A DNA stretch of 64,000 nt from Diplolepis rosae. Its lineage: Eukaryota; Arthropoda; Insecta; Hymenoptera; Diplolepididae. Position numbers and translations under genes: made by a program. Location: assembly GCA_030998225.1 (NCBI GenBank), contig JAPYXD010000522.1:3782001-3846000 (forward strand). The letters are read 5' to 3'. The notes beneath the pieces are model-generated. The model had not been told where the DNA came from, did not search any database, and worked only from the letters and a program-made list of their open reading frames with translations. Below are positions 58,828-64,000 of the stretch, one piece after another. Positions within the stretch are counted from its first letter, which is position 1. Every line of letters starts with the position of its first letter.

Positions 58828-59243
58828 TTAGAAGTAGAGGGCCTTTCCTTTTTAATTTTTTCTAAAGCTAATTCAGCTTCTTCAGCTCTGCGTTTGAAGC
58901 ATCTATCCGCGAAATGTCCCCTAGCTTTGCAATAATCACATTGAGGACTATTTTTCTTGTCTGAATAATCATTCCTACTGCGTTTTCTTGCGTTACTGAA
59001 TGAATTAAAATTTCTATGAGGGCAGCTACGAGAATAATGACCTTCTTCTCCGCATGTATAACACACGGTATCTTTCGGGGTTTTAACAGGTTGCGATACT
59101 TCTCTTTTGACTTGATATACTGTACGGCACTGTTTATCACCTCGAAGCGGCATTCTGATATGAAAGCCCGCTCCTGCGCTTCCTTTATCATGGGAAGCAG
59201 AGGAATTTTCATGCACATTTTCCACATTTATTTCCCCGTACAA
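58692..59243 (-). CDS. nucleocapsid part of gag (two CCHC knuckles)
   Basis: Contains CYTCGEEGHYSRSC and CDYCKARGHFADRC, canonical CX2CX4HX4C zinc knuckles that bind the element RNA, in a basic context. It is out of frame with the preceding gag segment; the two overlap by 35 nt. It ends inside the pol overlap. Confidence 0.85.
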   Translation of the reverse strand: MYGEINVENVHENSSASHDKGSAGAGFHIRMPLRGDKQCRTVYQVKREVSQPVKTPKDTVCYTCGEEGHYSRSCPHRNFNSFSNARKRSRNDYSDKKNSPQCDYCKARGHFADRCFKRRAEEAELALEKIKKERPSTSKTTGLLNSNGSRRPGATTSKSISLVHQTDAQYSLLKGKGPSEPLQ

Positions 59244-60174
59244 TCTTTTTTCGTCTAGAAACGTCCCTTTCAGCCTCTATTGCAGCATTTATTGCCTCCT
59301 GTAAGGTAATGGGATTTTTTTGTCTCACTCTAGCTTCCATTTCCCCTTGTAAACCAAGTCGGAAACAAGATGCGATTTCTGAGTCATATTCTTTAATTTT
59401 TACCAAAGCGATTGTCCCCGGCGATTGCTGTTCTGCTATTTCAGCCATTTTACTAAAAAGTTCCATAGCACGAGCTCCGTAAGAAAGAATTGATTCACCT
59501 GTTTTTTGTTTAATGTGAGCAACTTCTGATTGTAATTGGAATAAGGTTTTTGGCAATCCGAAAGCTCTTTCTAAAATACTTAATAATTCTTCAAGTGAAT
59601 TAAATTGCAAATTCCTAATATAAAGATCTGCTTCTCCTTGTATTTTATTACGAATGAGTTTTACAAATAATGGTTTTAAAGCTTGATCAATTCTTTCCTC
59701 TGCGAACCTACATTCTTTGGCAAAATTTTGAACAGAAATATTGTTTCCTGTGAAAACTGGAATGATATTAATAAGAAACTTCAAGGCTGAAATATCGCTA
59801 TGCTTTGCACCAAGTGTATAACTATTTGCCATCGACTGCGTTGAATTTTCGCAACCAATGATACCTGTTGACTGCCCTGAAATTTCCCTAAGTCTCTCAT
59901 TTTCTCGTATTTCGAGAATCTGTCTACGAATTTCGGTGCTTAAAGAAGATATTTCAATATGTGGATTCGAGTGTGTCATGAGATTTGAAGGATCTGAATC
60001 ACTGTTATCATTTCTACTTCTACCTGCGCTAAAATTATGAAGGTTTGCGTTACCTCCACTCGCGAACGAATTTATCGTTTCGTCTATAGTTTGCAGTGAT
60101 TGCTCTGCAGGGTTTTCACTAACCTCTGAATGATAAGAATCGTTAGGCTCTCTCGATTTCTGAGAATCACTCAT
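59209..60174 (-). CDS. gag, matrix/capsid part
   Basis: ATG at 60,174; 321 aa. After an acidic, Ser-rich N-terminus comes a helical capsid-like region (about 135-270: LKFLINIIPVFTGN, FVKLIRNKIQGEADLYIRNL, ILSYGARAMELFSKM) typical of Ty3/gypsy Gag. The frame ends shortly after a basic stretch near a run of six A at about 59,249-59,254, where the reading frame passes to the zinc-knuckle segment. A one-base gain in that run would explain the break. Confidence 0.85.
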   Translation of the reverse strand: MSDSQKSREPNDSYHSEVSENPAEQSLQTIDETINSFASGGNANLHNFSAGRSRNDNSDSDPSNLMTHSNPHIEISSLSTEIRRQILEIRENERLREISGQSTGIIGCENSTQSMANSYTLGAKHSDISALKFLINIIPVFTGNNISVQNFAKECRFAEERIDQALKPLFVKLIRNKIQGEADLYIRNLQFNSLEELLSILERAFGLPKTLFQLQSEVAHIKQKTGESILSYGARAMELFSKMAEIAEQQSPGTIALVKIKEYDSEIASCFRLGLQGEMEARVRQKNPITLQEAINAAIEAERDVSRRKKIVRGNKCGKCA

Positions 60175-61249
60175 TTTTTATTTTGTTTGTAAATTTAAAT
60201 TCAAAACACAATTTCCAACAAAGCAGAGGAAAATTAAAATTGAATAAGGAATTGAAAAATAGAGATTATCAACGTATGATTATTAAACACTAAAATTAAC
60301 TAGTTAATTACTTGAAAGATTTCAAATTCTTTAAATACTAAAATTAACACTGAAACTTTTACATATACTATTAATATGTTAATCCCCCCCTTTTTTTTTT
60401 AAATAACTAATAACATGTATTAATTCTACTCACTTATTCATTAATTCTTTATTATTTATATATACCTTTAATTTTAATTAGAAGAAAGAGAAAATACTCT
60501 CAGAAATGAGTGAGCACTCACAAATCCTATACTATGAATTTAATATCAACCCTAACTTAAATCAAAACATCAATAGAAAAAGAGAAGATATCCTACAATA
60601 AAATAAAATATATATATAAACTTATATTAACCAAACCTTTCAGTAGTTTAAACTGTAGAATTAATTTCTAAAACCTGAAAATAAAACACTTTACGGAAAA
60701 GACCTTTAAAATCACTCCCGCACTAAACACTTTTCATTAATCCAGTGTATATCCCACGTTGACGATGAATTCTATGAAGTCCTAGTGAAGTCCACGTTGA
60801 TCCACAGCCTCCGATGATCCACAGCCTCCGTTGATCCGATGGTCCTGAGTAAAAATGATTCTCGATATCCAAATTTCGAGGATAAAATCGAATATTTGTT
60901 TTTCCCCTATTACTTCTTTCCAGTGTCAGCTACTCGATCCACCAACACTGTACTAGAAGATAAAGGAAAATACCGAGAAGTCCGCCGATGATCCCTTGAA
61001 GATGTTGCCGATGATAATCCTTTGAAAATGCTGCCGATGATCCTTGAAAACCACTGCCGATGATTTTAAAAACACTGACGTTATCAACAGTTCCAAATTA
61101 TCTTTTGGTCTATTAATAATGTCTACAAATGTCACTAACGATCACAGCACGCGTTCACAAAAACTCGCGTACACGGAAGGTCAAAATTTTCAAATTATAA
61201 AATAAATTCGAGAAAATTTAAAATTTTAAACACTCCCGTACCAACTGAG
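60175..61249 (-). other. 5' leader of the retrotransposon with small tandem repeats
   Basis: Non-coding leader between PBS and gag. It contains GATCCACAGCCTCCG repeats at about 60,797-60,835 and GCCGATGAT repeats with about 30-bp spacing at about 60,984-61,060. A long leader with repeats is common in LTR elements; packaging or dimerisation is only a guess. Confidence 0.7.
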
Positions 61250-61267
61250 ATCCCGGACGAGCCCCCA
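61250..61267 (-). other. primer-binding site for tRNA-Pro
   Basis: The minus strand reads TGGGGGCTCGTCCGGGAT, the classical 18-nt PBS complementary to the 3' end of tRNA-Pro. It lies 10 nt from the inner LTR edge, rather than abutting it. Confidence 0.85.
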
Positions 61268-61277
61268 AATAAATTTG

Positions 61278-62382
61278 TGTTACGAGCCGCGCAGGTGCGA
61301 CAGCTCGCAAGTTTGTGATTGGTGGGTCCTGTCGGTCAAATTATTAAAATAAACCGGGAGATTTTTGAAATAGAATAAAAACACTTTTGGCTCGTTCAAT
61401 AAACTTTATAATTATTATTAACTTAAAATGTTCGGCTCAGTCCGGATGAACAATCTAAGTATTCGCGATCGAAAAAGGTAGAAACAACAATTCTTCACGA
61501 TCAGAATTGAGAATCGAGAATGATTTTAACAGAGTCACTCTTTACAAAACTACACGCTCACATATTCTCCCAGATTCACATTCATCGCTGATTGTAACCA
61601 ATCAGTGCACCGAACTAGCGCTACGTCACATAATGTCACGCATTGACTCCCACTCATACCCTATCGAGGTTCGCTGGTCAGAAGGTTTCAGATTCAAAAA
61701 TAAGTAGACTCGCTTCCTCTACCCAAGTATACTAAGACTTTTCTAGGAAAAGTATTTAACATTCCATATCTCACCCTCTATGTGAAACTCGCATTTCATA
61801 TTTTCATTTCGCCTAAACATTCTCTAAATCTAAACATGTCTCGCTGCTATCAGCCCCAGTGTGACAGTTTTATAAACTGTTCGGATGAATTATAGATTAT
61901 GATTTGATTTCTTAACGCTTTCATATACCGCCTATTACGAACCTGATATCCGGACTTTGCCTCTAATCTAAACTTAAAAATTATTCGTAGAATAATAAAG
62001 ATTAACAATGAAGTAATTATTTACAACAAAGCACGTGTAGGGTTCTCTGAAGCCCTCACACGGCGTCAATCATCTTAAAATCTATAACGCACAATTCCAA
62101 AGAAATTATAATAAGTGTAAAGGAATTCATATTCTTTTATCGCAATTCTCTATTTTATAAACAATCATATCGCTTTAATAGCTATCCTACGACCCTCTCA
62201 TGACACACTAGACGCTAAAATCAACTTTATCAAATAATGCCTTTTCGAATAATTGAATAATATATGATAGAATCCCCATATTACAAAACCTAATTATCTT
62301 GTTTAAAATAATCCGCGAAAATTCGCAAGAGAATCAGCGCAATATACAGACAGCCGAGCGAACTACATAGTCGCTCGTCACA
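61278..62382 (-). repeat. 5' LTR (right copy), 1105 bp
   Basis: Same termini as the left LTR. It lacks the 42-bp segment. Substitutions seen: CCGGGAG for CCGGAAG, CAGTGTGAC for CAGTATGAC, and CAATATACAG for CAATCTACAG. It is followed by TTTC, the target duplication. It would contain the promoter of the element; a 66-codon plus-strand frame inside both LTRs is not a gene. Confidence 0.95.
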
Positions 62383-63755
62383 TTTCTGTGACGATAGTCG
62401 ATTTTGCCACTAGAGGCGCTTTGATTTCTGCGCGAAAGTTTAAATGATCTCGAATTAAATATTCGATGAAATAAAAGAATAGTTTTATAATTATTCATGA
62501 AATAAATAATTAGAAATAAAGTAATGAGATTGGCATATAATAAAAGCGATTCGACATAGAAAAATATAATGAATATGAATGCTGCATGATATCAGTACAG
62601 TTATTATGTGTTTATTCTACAGTTAATAATTAAGAACCAAATGCGACTAGCCTTTATAATATTTAGAATACATGCTAGAGCAAAGCATTTATTGTTTAAA
62701 TACTTTTCTGAGAACCTAAGTAGAACGTAAAATTGTTATGAAATTCAGGCGCCAGAATATTACAACATAGGACTATTATAATTATCTTCTGAATAACCAG
62801 GACACATTAATTATATTAGAATAAACAAATAGGATCTAAGTGTGACAGGTAGTTTACTTCTAAAAGACGATGATAGTTTTTACGACATAGATTTTATAGG
62901 AATTTCGAGTATGTGATACGTGACTATAAGCTTGAGCGGCAGCCCTTGATGCTGTGGTCCACGTGCATTTAAGAAGAAAAGTAGGGATATAGAGATCTAG
63001 AACTTATGTTAATGAGTAGGAATTTATAATCAATACTATTGGCTAGCCGCACTAGTTCTAATTAGTGGGAAGACGCAAGGATGGTGCGCAACTGCACATA
63101 TGACGGTGCAGCTCGCGAGACTTCGTCGCTGAAGATCAGATTTTTTCTGACCATTGAACTTAATCGATCCGCGCGCGAAATCGTGACCGATCATTTCTTT
63201 GCCTTTGAAGTTGAATGTAAATTACAAGTTTTAAGTTTGTGTTATATGTCACATTTCAAATATATATGTGTTTTATTTTGCCTAATTAAATAATCTGTTA
63301 TCCTTTATTTAATTACCCTGTTTATAATAAAATTATATTAAATAGTTTTATTCCTTTTTTGTTCAAGAAGTGTTTCCACTCTAGGTGAGGTGAGGTGAGT
63401 TTCCACTCTTAAATGTGGAGAGCTCACATCCAGCCATCCGAGTTCAAGATTTCATTTAATCTCAAATAATGAAATTTAAAATTACCGACGGTTCCCGCTT
63501 GAATTGACTCGGCGCGTCACATTTCTTAAACCTCACTACGCTTACCTGCGCTTACCACCGCGTGTTGGATCGCCCAAAAAGAGGATTTTATTCCCGCGCA
63601 TTCCCGCGTTTCAGGCAAAAAAAGAGGCCATTTATGTGCATGCATGAGAAAAATAATTTTTGTATTTATTTCGATATTAGGTACTCAACAAACCTGTCTT
63701 AGTGTCATTATTATTGAAATATAGTGTTTAAGTGCATATTTATTCAATCATAAAC
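62383..63755. other. gene-free region right of the LTR element
   Basis: Continues the pre-insertion locus from 52,588. No supported gene; the 70-codon frame at 63,081-63,293 shows no domain. Near 63,380-63,420 there is GAGGTGAGGTGAG with a repeated TTTCCACTCT. A GC-richer stretch (63,510-63,620) with CCCGCGCATTCCCGCG precedes the THAP start and may be its promoter or a transposon end. Confidence 0.5.
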
Positions 63756-64000
63756 ATGAGTGCTCGTAAAGGTAGTCGATGTGTTGTTCTTAATTGCAAG
63801 TCAGGTTATGCTTCCTGTAAGGAGAAAGTAACTTTAATATCCGTACCGAAAGATGAAAAAACTGTTAAAAAATGGGAAAGTGCAATTTCTCGAAAAGATT
63901 TTACTTTAAAAAGTGGTCAAGTTGTATGTCAAAAACACTTTTTATCAGATGACATTGTTTGGAAGAAGGAAGTTAAGGATCCTGAAGGAAACGTTATGGC
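63756..64000 (+). CDS. THAP zinc-finger protein, 3'-truncated by window edge
   Basis: ATG at 63,756 and 81 codons to the edge. C2CH THAP signature: Cys9-X4-Cys14 (CVVLNC), Cys58-X2-His61 (VCQKHF), with conserved Pro31 (SVPKDE) and Trp40. THAP domains bind DNA and occur in host regulators and at the N-terminus of P-element-type transposases. The setting next to repeats makes a transposase origin plausible, but the diagnostic downstream part is outside the window. Confidence 0.85.
   Translation, partial: MSARKGSRCVVLNCKSGYASCKEKVTLISVPKDEKTVKKWESAISRKDFTLKSGQVVCQKHFLSDDIVWKKEVKDPEGNVM

Larger units (their letters stand above)
52589..62382 (-). mobile_element. full-length Ty3/gypsy-type LTR retrotransposon
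   Basis: 9.8-kb element on the minus strand with two LTRs (52589-53735, 61278-62382), TTTC target duplications, PBS, polypurine tract, gag, zinc knuckles, PR-RT-RNase H and integrase in Ty3/gypsy order. Integrase downstream of RNase H separates it from copia types. No env-like frame lies between integrase and the 3' LTR (only about 560 bp). Near-identical LTRs indicate a young insertion. Small breaks are described in the entries below. Confidence 0.95.

Noticed and set aside
1..64000. tRNA or rRNA genes
   Set aside because: I looked for tRNA-like A/B box pairs and rRNA blocks by eye and recognised none; the only tRNA-related sequence is the retrotransposon PBS. A covariance search would be decisive.

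Overview
This window is eukaryotic nuclear DNA from an arthropod, almost certainly an insect. Spliced genes have canonical GT/AG introns. It contains a spätzle-type Toll ligand, the DNA is AT-rich, and transposable elements (mariner, Ty3/gypsy LTR, non-LTR and many palindromic MITEs) are dense. Hymenoptera is my best guess from overall character, not proven.

Layout. Positions 1 to about 20,250 are a repeat graveyard with no host gene. They hold a mariner copy cut by the left edge (1-1022), several palindromic MITEs, a long inverted-repeat pair (about 5.2-5.7 kb and 15.9-17.46 kb) enclosing nested elements, a 3-kb foldback element (7.37-10.38 kb), a decayed minus-strand non-LTR retrotransposon (about 11.13-14.9 kb), a 1.2-kb TIR element (16.05-17.28 kb) and a GGATT-rich repeat array (19.4-20.2 kb).

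Positions 22,034 to 51,559 are the genic core with four host genes. They are a six-exon minus-strand GRIP-domain coiled-coil gene (probably quick-to-court, 592 aa), a single-coding-exon NEDD8 protease SENP8/Den1 (minus, 214 aa), a six-exon secreted spätzle-family cystine-knot ligand (plus, 502 aa) and the complete twelve-coding-exon MAGUK scaffold gene dlg5 (minus, 1908 aa). I assembled the exons by hand; splice sites and reading phase agree at every junction. Between the first two genes lies a run of long imperfect hairpins (about 30.5-31.44 kb) with no coding potential.

Positions 52,589 to 62,382 are a complete, young Ty3/gypsy-type LTR retrotransposon on the minus strand, inserted about 1 kb upstream of the dlg5 start codon. 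Its LTRs differ by three substitutions and one 42-bp indel. It has gag, zinc-knuckle, protease-RT-RNase H and integrase reading frames, a PBS matching tRNA-Pro and a 4-bp target duplication. I see no env. At the right edge a THAP zinc-finger protein begins (63,756 onward) and runs out of the window.

The four host genes show no functional link: Golgi or coiled-coil scaffold, deneddylase, Toll/neurotrophin ligand and polarity scaffold. Nothing here is a demonstrably new system. The most unexplained signals are the hairpin cluster at 30.5-31.4 kb, the nested palindromic MITE families, and the young LTR element next to dlg5.
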